In this document: positions 55,004 to 64,000 of the stretch, piece by piece | Layout: the number at the start of each line of letters is the position of its first letter | Position numbering within the stretch: position 1 is the first letter of the stretch | Assembly (NCBI RefSeq): GCF_024139115.2 | Contig: NC_085140.1 | Span: 228,996,352 to 229,060,351 of the forward strand | Reading direction: 5' to 3' | From: Armigeres subalbatus | Taxonomy: Eukaryota > Arthropoda > Insecta > Diptera > Culicidae | DNA: 64,000 bases | Position numbers and translations under genes: made by a program | The notes under the pieces: model-generated | What the model was told of the DNA's origin: nothing | The model's database searches: none | What the model saw: the letters and a program-made list of their open reading frames with translations, nothing else

Positions 55004-55153
55004 ATGAATGATTTGTTTATCGACTTTATGGGTCAGTTCTACTCAAAGTATGAGGGAGTAGATAATCGAAAGATAATTGAAAATCTTTCGATTGTCTACT
55101 TCGTCATACTTTGAGTAGAACTGACCGATAAAGCCAACGAACGAATCATTCAT
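55004..55153. repeat. 150-bp hairpin with ~65-bp arms
   Basis: The left arm ATGAATGATT...AGTTCTACTCAAAGTATGA pairs with the right arm TCATACTTTGAGTAGAACT...AATCATTCAT, with few mismatches and a short central spacer. A small MITE or foldback. Confidence 0.85.
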
Positions 55154-55829
55154 TTCAATCACGGAAGTAGAATCTGTTTCAATTATTATGTAGGTAGGTA
55201 TATGTTTATTCTGCAGTGTTACAAAAAAAAATGTTTTGGCCTGCATTGGAGAGCTCTTTTGGCTCGGAAATACGTCATCTTCACAGTATGAACAATAACC
55301 ATGCACGGAGATAACTTAAGCGGGTAAAACGAATAGATAATGCAACTGAATGAGTTATCCAAGCATGCACTCAGCGAACTAGACTGGCTAAATTCATGAC
55401 TGGTACCTTATGAACCTGTACTGGTACCCGCTAAATTATATTATGCTGCATGGACCAACCAGTGCATTCCGGACCAAAGTTTCTTATAATGATTGGGGTT
55501 ATAATGACATTGGGGTTGGCACTGATTCTGGGCCATGCTCGTAGTATTGTTTTGGCAACTTTTATTTTTGATTGGGCTTTAATGTGAGTGTTCAGTTCTA
55601 GAGCTTTTGGATCCACAAACCCCAAACAAGTAACGCGCTCGCGAGTGATTGTGGTATTTATTTATTTATTTATTGATCTATTTATTTATTGATTTATTCA
55701 TTTATTTATTTATTTTATTTTATTCATCCGGTGACGTGTTTTATTGAAATTGAAGTGAATCATTGAAATTTGAGTGAAACGTTTGATGGAATGGAGAAAA
55801 GAGAAGAGTCATGTTTTTTGTGAAATGCA
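55154..55829. other. unassigned stretch with ATTT microsatellite
   Basis: No gene seen. 55655-55725 is a TTTATTTATTTATTGA-type microsatellite. 55243-55264 shares 22 identical bases with 57034-57055. Confidence 0.45.
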
Positions 55830-56247
55830 CAGGGAATCAATATTCGAGCAACGCCTAACAATATACTCTTTGTCATCAACAGAGTTTGTCACTGACAAAC
55901 GCACCTAGCGACAAACCTTTATCAGAACCCGAACACAATATGACAAGAATCAGTTGCCTTGCTTGCTCTGATATCTCGGAAAATACGCTGCCAATTTTAT
56001 AATCATTGTTCGATTCTCGAATATTTTCTTAAAATCAGAAACTATGATAGCATAAAACCGAAGTTTTCACTAGAAATAATGCAAAATAACGAGATGAAAA
56101 GTTAGCAACAAGATTGTTTTCTTTTTTGTTGCTGACAAAAATTTTCGGATCTTTGTCATTATTATCTCCGACAAAAACAAAGCTTTGTCGTTGGTTCTCT
56201 TTTGTCGCTTGTTTCGCAGGCGCATTCCAAAAAAAATTGATTCCCTG
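55830..56247. mobile_element. 418-bp hAT-type MITE
   Basis: The ends CAGGGAATCAAT and ATTGATTCCCTG are inverted, and the 8-bp target duplication GAAATGCA is perfect at 55822-55829 and 56248-56255. Many subterminal TTTGTC/GACAAA motifs lie near both ends. It carries no transposase. Confidence 0.92.
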
Positions 56248-56255
56248 GAAATGCA

Positions 56256-56639
56256 ACATATTTGTACAACGCAAAAGGAAGTACCATACTATTACTATGT
56301 GTGATATGTGTTTAGGTAGATCAGCGCGTGAGGAAAATTTTCTGGTGGTGGTGCATTTAGGCCGTTTACGTCACAGAGCTGTTGAATTTTATATCAGAAA
56401 TCGCGGAAATACTTCAAATAAAACTTTGTAAAATGTTTATTATAATTATCTTGAAAAGGCATGGTTTGATTTTTGTATTCGATGAACCTAGAAGAATCGT
56501 TTTGCTCACTGAGCAGAAAGTACAAATTTGGTAAATTTAGATTCGTTCAACGGATAGTTGTTGATAGATTGAGGTTAAGAAATCGCCTGTAAATTACTTA
56601 AAGAATAAACTGTAAATAGAATCGATATAAGCACACTCT
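56256..56639. other. unassigned stretch
   Basis: No recognised coding region. Confidence 0.4.
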
Positions 56640-57033
56640 TTCGACAGCCGGCTGGCAAGAGTTTAAATAAAAACAGGTAAACAACATAGTCTGTGGGTCG
56701 AATTGCCAGCTTGAGGCAAACCTCCATGACCTACCTTACCCTACCCAACCACCAACTCCGTAGAACTTATGAGAGCGTCGCCAAGTCGGGGGCCTCTCGT
56801 TAAGTAAGTTCTACATCAACATTTCCTTTCCTATCCCTAGTTACGGTAAAGATGGGCGTGGCCGGGAGTAGTAATCCTCATGCTTATGCCATTTTTATCT
56901 TAGATTGGAATCAAGGGTAATTCCCCACCTTGATTTCCGATAGCAATCTGGATAAGGATTCCATAAGAAACATGAGTATCACTAGTGTCCAATCTACGAA
57001 GTATACCGTAACAACGCTAACGCTAACGCTAAC
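56640..57033 (+). mobile_element. probable retrotransposon 3' UTR with CTAACG tail
   Basis: GC-richer than its surroundings (CCTACCTTACCCTACCC, GCCAAGTCGGGGGCCTCTCG, GATGGGCGTGGCCGGGAGTA) and ending in repeats of CGCTAA (57014-57035), the form of a non-LTR element's 3' end. No coding part is attached; the family is unknown. Confidence 0.5.
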
Positions 57034-57055
57034 GCATTGGAGAGCTCTTTTGGCT

Positions 57056-57899
57056 GCTACACCAGGTGCAGCGTGGCACTTCCTACAGCAATCTGCTGAT
57101 TGATGCACATCATAGAAGCCTCAACAACGTTGGCGCTAGAACAAAATCAATTTTTTTTAGGTATTTCAAAAGTTATACGTGTTTTGGGGTGTCCAGATTT
57201 TATCGCAAACTTATTTATACAGATATAAATTTCGCAAAAAAATCCAGTATTACAGTATTACAGCAAAAAATAAATTGATAAAATAACTAAAGAGTTAAAC
57301 CCTAAATTTTCGTAATCAATAGTAGATAAACTCTGCCATTTCACGTCAAACATGTGGAACCGCTCTTAAATTTCACAATAAATTTTCAACGATATCTTGA
57401 TCCCCAATTGCCATTGGGGGAGAACGAAGCATTTTATTTTAGCTTATATATCAGTGGGGACAGTTTCTCAGATTACTTTTTTCAAACTTGCATCAGGTTG
57501 CGATAAACTTGTTCTCGTCGATTTTTATGATTGAGAGAGATTTAGGCCTGTCCCTTTCTTATTGTCGTTCATTATCAATTGAGAACGAATTCTTATCACA
57601 AATTTAATTAACATATATCAATAACTAGCTTTATGTACCCGGCTTTGCTCGGGATTGAAAAGTAAATTATGCAATTCAAATGTCTTATTGCGGCACCAAA
57701 CGCACTTCACAGAAAGATAGATACATAGATGCAAATCGGGGTGTACTCTGTGATCGTTTTCTCAATAGAGAAGGTGTACCAGTTTGTCTTTGTGTCCTAC
57801 TTGGTGTTAGCCATTTAGCGATTTAGCCGAATGCCGTTTAACTTGATACTACAACAGGCTGAAAATTGCTCTTATTGGGACTGATTACATAGGCTCCTT
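57056..57899. other. unassigned stretch
   Basis: No gene recognised. TTTATGTACCCGGCTTTGCT near 57630 looks like an interspersed repeat, but I cannot name it. Confidence 0.4.
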
Positions 57900-58149
57900 A
57901 TTAATTACACTTTCCTCTCTTGTTTATTGCTTCTACCTCTCTTTTAATTTCCTCCCTTTTCCTTCTTTTTTCTCTCTTTGTTTTCTTTTATTTTTTTTTC
58001 TTCTATCTTCCTCCTCTACCTTATTTCCCCCGGTTTTCTTTCCTTTTTTCCTTCTTCTGCTTTCTTCTTCGTTTTTCATTCTTCTTCCTTCTACTATCTT
58101 CCTGTTTTTCTTCCTCCTTTTTCTTCTTTCTTCCTCTTCCTTCTTTCAT
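57900..58149. repeat. polypyrimidine (CTT/TTC-rich) tract
   Basis: About 250 bp of almost pure C and T on the plus strand, the target region of the following SINE. The long hydrophobic or Phe/Ser-rich frames across it are compositional. Confidence 0.85.
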
Positions 58150-58444
58150 CTCCTCTATTCTTCTTCTTCTTCTTCTTATTGGCATTACATCCCCACACTG
58201 GGACAGAGCCGCCTCGCAGCTTAGTGTTCATTAAGCACTTCCACAGTTATTAACTGCGAGGTTTCTAAGCCAGGTTACCATTTTTGCATTCGTATATCAT
58301 GAGGCTAGCACGATGATACTTTTATGCCCAGGGAAGTCGAGACAATTTCCAATCCGAAAATTGTCTAGACCGGCACCGGGAATCGACCCCAGCCACCCTC
58401 AGCATGGTCTTGCTTTGTAGCCGCGCGGTTTACCTCCTCTATTC
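58150..58444 (-). mobile_element. Feilai-like SINE with 11-bp target duplication
   Basis: The 11-bp repeat CTCCTCTATTC lies at 58150-58160 and 58434-58444. On the minus strand the tRNA-like head comes first (complement of CACCGGGAATCGACC), then the body, and a (GAA)n tail at the left (TTCTTCTTCTTCTT on plus). This is the most complete copy here; related copies are at 34875-35082 and 31678-31741. Confidence 0.9.
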
Positions 58445-58499
58445 ATTCTCCCTTATTTCGTCTTCCTTCTTTTTCTATTCAAATTTCTTCTTCCGTCTT

Positions 58500-59000
58500 T
58501 CTTCTGCCTAATCGTCGTCTTATAGAAAAGGTGTGTTCTAAATGTGGTTGAAATCGGTCCACAGATCCAGATTTGTTCGTTTTCTAAACAGTATTTCTCC
58601 CTCACACCCTCCCCCTTTTCTTAATAATTCCAACAACCCTTCCCAACTTCTTTCCATCAAAATAGAGAATGTGGGTGCCAAATTTGGTTGAAATTGGTCC
58701 ATGAGTTATGAAGCCATACTGAATGGTCCGTTTTTGAGCAATACCCCTCCCTCCAGACCCCCCTTTCCACCAATTACCATCGAATATAATCGTCTCCTCA
58801 TAGTGAATATGTGCACAAAATTTGGTTGAAATCGGTCCTGAAATTTACGTTGAATTGCTCGTTTTCTAAACAAAACCTTTTCCCCCACCACTCCCTCTTT
58901 TCTTAATAACCCTCATATCCTCTTTGTTATCTTCCCCTGAGGATATAGAACGTGTGTATAAAATTTGATTGAAATCAGTAGTTACATACAGACATACATA
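58500..59000 (-). repeat. degenerate tandem repeat with 'GGTTGAAATCGGTCC'
   Basis: AAATTTGGTTGAAATCGGTC-like blocks recur near 58540, 58680, 58820 and 58960, each followed by pyrimidine-rich CCCTCCC or CCCCTT sequence. The unit is about 140 bp. Non-coding. Confidence 0.7.
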
Positions 59001-60118
59001 TTGATAAAATTTCGGCAAAAAAATTTGTTTTTTTTTTAAATAAAATGTATACTTAATATGCATCGCCCAAAAGTTTGGGTTCACTCACTATATGGTGAAC
59101 CGGTCATAAGTTTGGGGTCACTCTCCTGAAGTTTGTTTTTATGAGGTACAATTTTTGACGTTTTGTTTGCGACTCATTTCCTACAATATGTATTTCGCCT
59201 GAATTTGAAATGTTTACTTCAATTGTCATATCAAGATTAACCTTCCTGCGGTGCCCCAAAAAAACCTATACTTAAGTGTGCGGGGAATATCGACCCGGAT
59301 TTGACATGGCAATATACCAGGCATTTATCAGCTAAATTTACATGTTTATATACCCAAAACAATAAACAGTAAACTAGTAAACTAGGCTCGGCTGGTAATT
59401 TATAGCAACGCATCATGTCCATACAGACCCTTCAGTATGATTTTTGATTTAGACATGATCAATTACAATGATCTAATCTGTTCACATCGTTCTGGACTTT
59501 GAACTAAATGCTCTACTAGGTCAACTAGAATCGGTAGAGAATTGAAAGCAGCTCAACAGACCCTCAGAGGCTATGCGTACAACATCCGGTTTGGCCATAT
59601 CTATCGTTAATTATATCCATGGCCTCTAATGCCCCGATAGGTTTGCTATCGATTTTCTAAAACGCTTAGCTGACTTGGTAGATGAGTTGGTCTTCATTTC
59701 AGAATGATTTGAAGGACTTAGAACATCGCGTTTAGACAAAAAGAAATCCCATTTGTTTGTCACATCTGGTTTGGGCATATCTAAATCGTACATAATTCAC
59801 ATTACCTCTAAGGGCCTGTAATGTTTGGATATGATGGGCTGTTATTGATTTTGTACCGTGCGTTATCGACAAAAAATCTGAATTCAAGAACGATTTGGAG
59901 AATATAGAATATCTACAGGATTATTAGCTGAATAATGTTTTCCATCATATGTAAAATAGTTTTAGCACATTTTCTAGAAAACAAGTAATAAAATCGTAGT
60001 AGCGCGATTTTATTGTGCAATTTCCGTCCATATAAAAGGGACCAACTGTCGATTCATCCACTGTCACACCAAGAGTATATGTGTGGTCGATCATAAATCT
60101 GAGGTCAGTTTCGAGAAA
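59001..60118. other. unassigned AT-rich stretch
   Basis: No gene recognised. Frames here are short and lack family features. Confidence 0.45.
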
Positions 60119-63115
60119 TTCTTTATTCTTTATTCTTTATTTGGAGCAGGGAAAAGCCCGCTTGAGTAGAGCAAAATCCCTTCCTCAAGCGGGCGCAAAA
60201 CCTCCTCTTCTTTTATATCAACAGAAATTACAATTTCCAACAGATACAATATTTCTTAAGACTATTACAATTTTACAATAAAAGAATACTTAATGTCTAT
60301 CCTGACTAACTATTTATCAAAGGGTGTTTGTGTTAGAAGCGGCAAGTATTCGGCAAAACTTTTTCCGAAGATTGGGACGAGAAAGGTGAAAGTCAAATTC
60401 AGTAGCACATCGATTGAAGATACGGCTCATACTAGTGAATGGCTCGTTATGTCCATAATTTGTACGAGCACCCTGGAGGAACAAAAAAGAACTGAACCTA
60501 AGCTGACGACAAGGCGCATTAAGGTTCAAAAGAGAGAGCAAATAGGAGGAATCAATTCTTGATTGAAGAAGATCGGAAATAAATAAAGCCCTTGATATAT
60601 CCTGACGCTCGCTCAACAACTCTAATCCAATGAGCTTACAGCGGTCATGGTAACTTGGTAGGTTGTTTGGATCATGCCAGTGGAGATGCCGTAACGCGAA
60701 ACGAACAAATTTGCGTTGGATTGCCTCGATACGCAATATACTGTTTTGGTAAAACGGTGCCCAAACAACAGAAGAGAATTCTAGAATCGATCTTACCAAA
60801 GAACAATACAGTGCTTTCAAACAATGGATATTCTTGAAGTCTTTAGATATGCGGAAAATGAAACCAAGCATCTTAGAAGCTTTGGAGGACACGAATGCGA
60901 CATGATCGTTGAAAGATAGTTTTGAATCTAATAGTACGCCTAGATCCTTAACGACGCATTCTTTTTTAAGATTCGTTGTTCCAATTTTGTAGCAGTAGTC
61001 AATCGAGGAGCGTTTGCGCGAGAATGAGATCACTGAACATTTGTCAGCATTAAGTACCATGCGGTTTATCTCACACCAATCGATGAACACGTCAAGCTGA
61101 GTTTGCAAGAAATAGGCATCAGAAGCGTCATTAACAATCCAGTAAAGTTTGAAATCGTCGGCAAAGGACAACTTAAATGATCTTATAAGCTGGTGAACGT
61201 CGTTGAGATAAACTAGGAAAATTAACGGCCCTAGGTGGCTACCCTGTGGTACACCTGAAGTAGCGGGAAAGTATGATGAGATGGAATCGCCAATCTTAAT
61301 GGCCATTTCACGACCGGATAGATAAGATTCAAGCCAGCAGAGGAAAGGTCCAGAGAAACCGAGACGTCCGAACTTAGCAATCGCAATCTTGTGGTTGATT
61401 TTATCGAATGCTGCGGAGAAATCAGTATAAATTGAATCCACTTGTTGTCTTTTCTGCAGAGCACGAATGATGAACGATGTATAGACGGTTAAGTTGGTAC
61501 TTGTTGAGCGCTTCGGCATGAATCCATGTTGATATTCAGAGATGTAATCGCGACAGTTATGAAACATAAAGTTATAAACTACTTTTTCAAATAGCTTTGA
61601 AATTGCACACAAGGCGGCTATACCACGGTAATTGCTGACCTCCCGTTTGTTGCCTTTTTAAAAACAGGGAAAAGGTAGGAGTATTTCCAGTGATCGGGGA
61701 ATGTCCCATTTTGAAGCGATAGGTTGAACAGTGTTGAGATAGGTTTTGATAAGCTTCCGGAGCACTTCTTCAGAACGAATGCAGGAATACCATCGGGTCC
61801 AGAGCTTGTTGAGGCCTTGATTGAGCAACAAATATTTTCAACCATTTCAGCATTGACGAACGGATGATTACCGACTGGGGGACGAACAGGAACGTTGATA
61901 GCAGCTGTACGAACTTGATCCGCATCCAGAGCTTCTTGAGTATAAGCGCTTGATAAATGACTTTTGAAAAGATCACAGATTCCTTCGGTAGATGAACGTT
62001 CAGTGGTACCCATAGACATGACGGTAGGTAGGCCAGATTCTTTTCGCTGGTCATTGACGTAATTCCAGAATCCTTTGGGATTATGCCGAAGTTTAAGTTG
62101 AACTTTTCTTTGGTAAGCGGAAAATAGCCTTTTGTTCAAACGTTTGTAACGGAGTTTGCCAAGAGGTAGATTTGTTTGTAATGGCGAGATTTGAACTTCG
62201 AGTAATTTCGAAGAGCAGATCGTTTTAATCTTTAAAACGCTTCAGACGTTTATTACTCCAAGGTGGGTTTGGCGGAGACTTGCGGGAACGCTTCGGAATG
62301 AATTGATCGATGGCATACAAAACAATATTGCTAAATGCAATTATTGAAGAATTAATATCCTGGTCGATAATGGTGCGCCAATCTATGTCCAAGAAGAAGG
62401 TATTCATACTAGTATAATCACCATTTTTGAAATCATAGTATACTGCTTCGGAAGAATCCTTAAACACGCAAGGTATGGCACCGCAAATTTCTATCAATAG
62501 AGGCGGGTGATGAATCGACGATCTAACGAGCGGAGACGGAGCTTCTATTAATGAAAATTTGACATCTCCCTCGATACTACCGAAACACAAATCGAGCATC
62601 CGACCGTTGTTGTTCTGCACAAAGTTTAATTGAGAAACTCGTGCCAAGCTATAACTATCGATAAGCTTTGCGACTGTTGGACAAATCGAGGAGCGAGAGG
62701 CATCAGGATAGAGGTACTGCGAATGGCCCGGTTTCCATTTAATATTAGGTAGGTTGAAGTCGCCAAGTATCAATACATTGTCTCTGATACTCATTTGCGA
62801 AATGATCCAGTTGAGCGAACCGATGTGTTGATCGATTACATTCGTGTCGTGCGTGCGGTCAGGTGGAATGTAAAGAACGCAAACAAACAAAGTGTGGGTT
62901 TGAAAACTTATAGCTACCCAAATTTGCTCAACTGCGTCAGTATTGGGAATTGATATTTGCCTAGCCTTAAAATTAGATCGCAGTGCAAAAAGCACCCCTC
63001 CGCCCGATCTTTTATTGCTGTTGTTGGGATTACGATCCAAACGAAAAACGCTGTAAGATCCCCCGAAAACCTGACTGGACATGGTATTTGCATTTAACCA
63101 TGTTTCGGTTAAAGC
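60119..63115 (-). mobile_element. Jockey-type non-LTR retrotransposon, 5'-truncated
   Basis: Minus-strand element whose 3' terminus lies at the left, with tandem TTCTTTA units (60118-60140) and TTTGGAGCAGGGAAAAGCCC. Homology at the 5' side starts inside the endonuclease (ALTETWLNANT, near 63110); ORF1 is absent, so it was 5'-truncated at insertion or cut later. No target duplication was identified with confidence. There is no RNase H, as expected for the Jockey superfamily. Confidence 0.88.
60317..63110 (-). pseudogene. ORF2 (endonuclease and reverse transcriptase) of the Jockey-type element
   Basis: Endonuclease (63110-62225): ALTETWLNAN, SGGGVLFALRS, LILGDFNLPNIKW and a damaged catalytic end (VRSSIHHPPL where SDH would be expected). 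Then KSRHYKQIYLLANS and NKRLFSAYQRKVQLKLRHNP, GPDGIPAFVLKKC. RT: SIYTDFSAAFDKINH (motif A), SGVPQGSHLGPLIFLVYLND (motif B), LSFADDFKLY (motif C), VVKDLGVLLDSKLSFNDH, and the C-terminus to a stop at 60317. Three frameshifts: about 62228, 62163 and 61655 (one base missing after FPVFKK). The last 431 codons are fully open. Confidence 0.9.
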
Positions 63116-63151
63116 GTTGGTGTCTTATTTATAAAATAACAAAGAATATTA

Positions 63152-64000
63152 GTAGGGTGGTTCAAAAAACGACCCAGCTCCACCATGCTCACTCGATTCC
63201 GTCCCATACTCCGAGTGTCCTCAAAAAAACCGATTTGAACAAAAACTGGTTGAGCGCAAGCCGGTTCAAGTTTGTATGAAAACTAGTATGGGAAATAGGG
63301 TGGCTCATAAAACACTTTTTCAAATTTTTTGATGAGCCGCCCTCTTATTCGGTTCTATTTGATGCCCTGATGCTCTGGACAAAATTTCCGCCAAATCAGT
63401 CAATGTTTGGGCGGTGCTAAACTCGTTGGAAGTTTATATGCAAAAATGTATGCAGAAACATCCCAAAACAGTGATTTGCAGTTAGACGGCACAATTTACG
63501 ATCAAGAACCATGATACTCATTCAGTTCTTGTAGAATTAAATACAGAATGTTATGCTGAAAACCGCGAGAAGATTAGAGTTCATTGCGCAAAGATATAAG
63601 CATTTTACTTGAGTGTTGTAAGGGTGAATTTATTTCTTTTCAAAGGTAAAAGAAACGAAATTTGCTCAAACCCCACTTCAGAGAAATGCTAATAACTTAG
63701 CCTGGCAAACTCTAATCTTCTCGCGGTTTTCTGCATAACATTCTGTATTAAATTCTTCAAGATCTGAATGAGTATCATGGTTCTTCATCGTAAGTTGTGC
63801 CGTCCAACTGCAGTTTACTGTTTTTGGATGTTTCTGCATACATTTTTGCATATAAACTTCCAACAAGTTTAGCACCGCCCAAACGTTGACCGATTTGGCT
63901 GAAATTTTGTCCAGAGCATCAGGGCATCAAATAGAACCGAATAAGAGGGCGGCCCATCAAAAAAATTGAAAAAAGTTTTTCCCATACTAATTTGAGCCAC
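63152..64000. mobile_element. large palindromic element, runs off the window
   Basis: About 63290-63580 is complementary to 63705-64000 (GAGCATCAGGGCATCAAAT, TTCTCGCGGTTTTC on the right arm), around a spacer of about 120 bp. TAGGGTGGTTCAAAAAACG at 63152 and GGGTGGCTCATAAAAC at 63296 resemble the complement of the right end (GAGCCAC at the window edge). It looks like a non-autonomous TIR element; the right end and target duplication are outside. Confidence 0.8.

Noticed and set aside
56114..56431. Plus-strand 105-residue ORF
   Set aside because: Most of it is the right half of the 418-bp hAT MITE.
57920..58253. Hydrophobic Phe/Ser/Leu-rich ORFs resembling membrane proteins
   Set aside because: They are readings of a polypyrimidine tract that continue into a SINE.

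Overview
The window looks like a piece of a large, repeat-choked mosquito genome, most likely Aedes (aegypti or albopictus; I cannot separate them by eye). The reasons are an intron-containing animal gene, a tRNA-derived SINE that matches my memory of the Aedes Feilai family, and non-LTR retrotransposons of the R1, I/LOA, Jockey and RTE types, with many MITEs, satellites and foldback elements. No bacterial, viral or CRISPR features are present.

Only one host gene is well supported: a minus-strand Mgat4 (N-glycan beta-1,4-GlcNAc-transferase IV, family GT54). Seven exons between 24714 and 15064 splice at GT-AG sites into an uninterrupted 555-residue reading frame with an N-terminal signal anchor. 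Its introns are full of mobile DNA: a 2.6-kb element with about 640-bp inverted termini, a terminal-repeat element swollen by a degenerate array, a CRE-bearing MITE, and others. Its start-codon exon is partly duplicated 1.7 kb upstream, with a minisatellite between the copies.

Layout: 1-2.7 kb R1 remnant and two hAT-type MITEs with perfect 8-bp target duplications. 2.7-7.0 kb I-type retrotransposon A. 7.0-10.5 kb R1 fragment, a 39-bp satellite, a transplanted 572-bp retro block and a GATTCT array. 10.5-14.3 kb degenerate repeats and head-to-head Jockey-like fragments. 15.1-24.7 kb Mgat4. 24.7-27.5 kb exon duplication, minisatellite, perfect palindrome and SINE. 27.6-30.1 kb pogo/Tigger-type transposon whose transposase is broken by a 269-bp tandem duplication. 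30-36 kb satellite, RTE fragment and SINEs. 36.6-39.1 kb internally deleted R1-type element that keeps its gag zinc knuckles. 39.6-43.2 kb tandem duplication, SINE, and Jockey and RTE fragments. 43.6-50.6 kb a TIR element split by full-length I-type retrotransposon B (13-bp target duplication). 50.6-60 kb several hairpin MITEs, an unidentified ORF, a retroelement with a 22-bp target duplication and a SINE with an 11-bp one. 60.1-63.1 kb 5'-truncated Jockey-type element. 63.1-64.0 kb a palindromic element running off the window.

No cassette of cooperating genes was found. What is notable is structural: nested insertions, template-switch-like rearrangements, and repeats carrying regulatory motifs inside or next to the one host gene. 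All boundaries and identities were read by eye.
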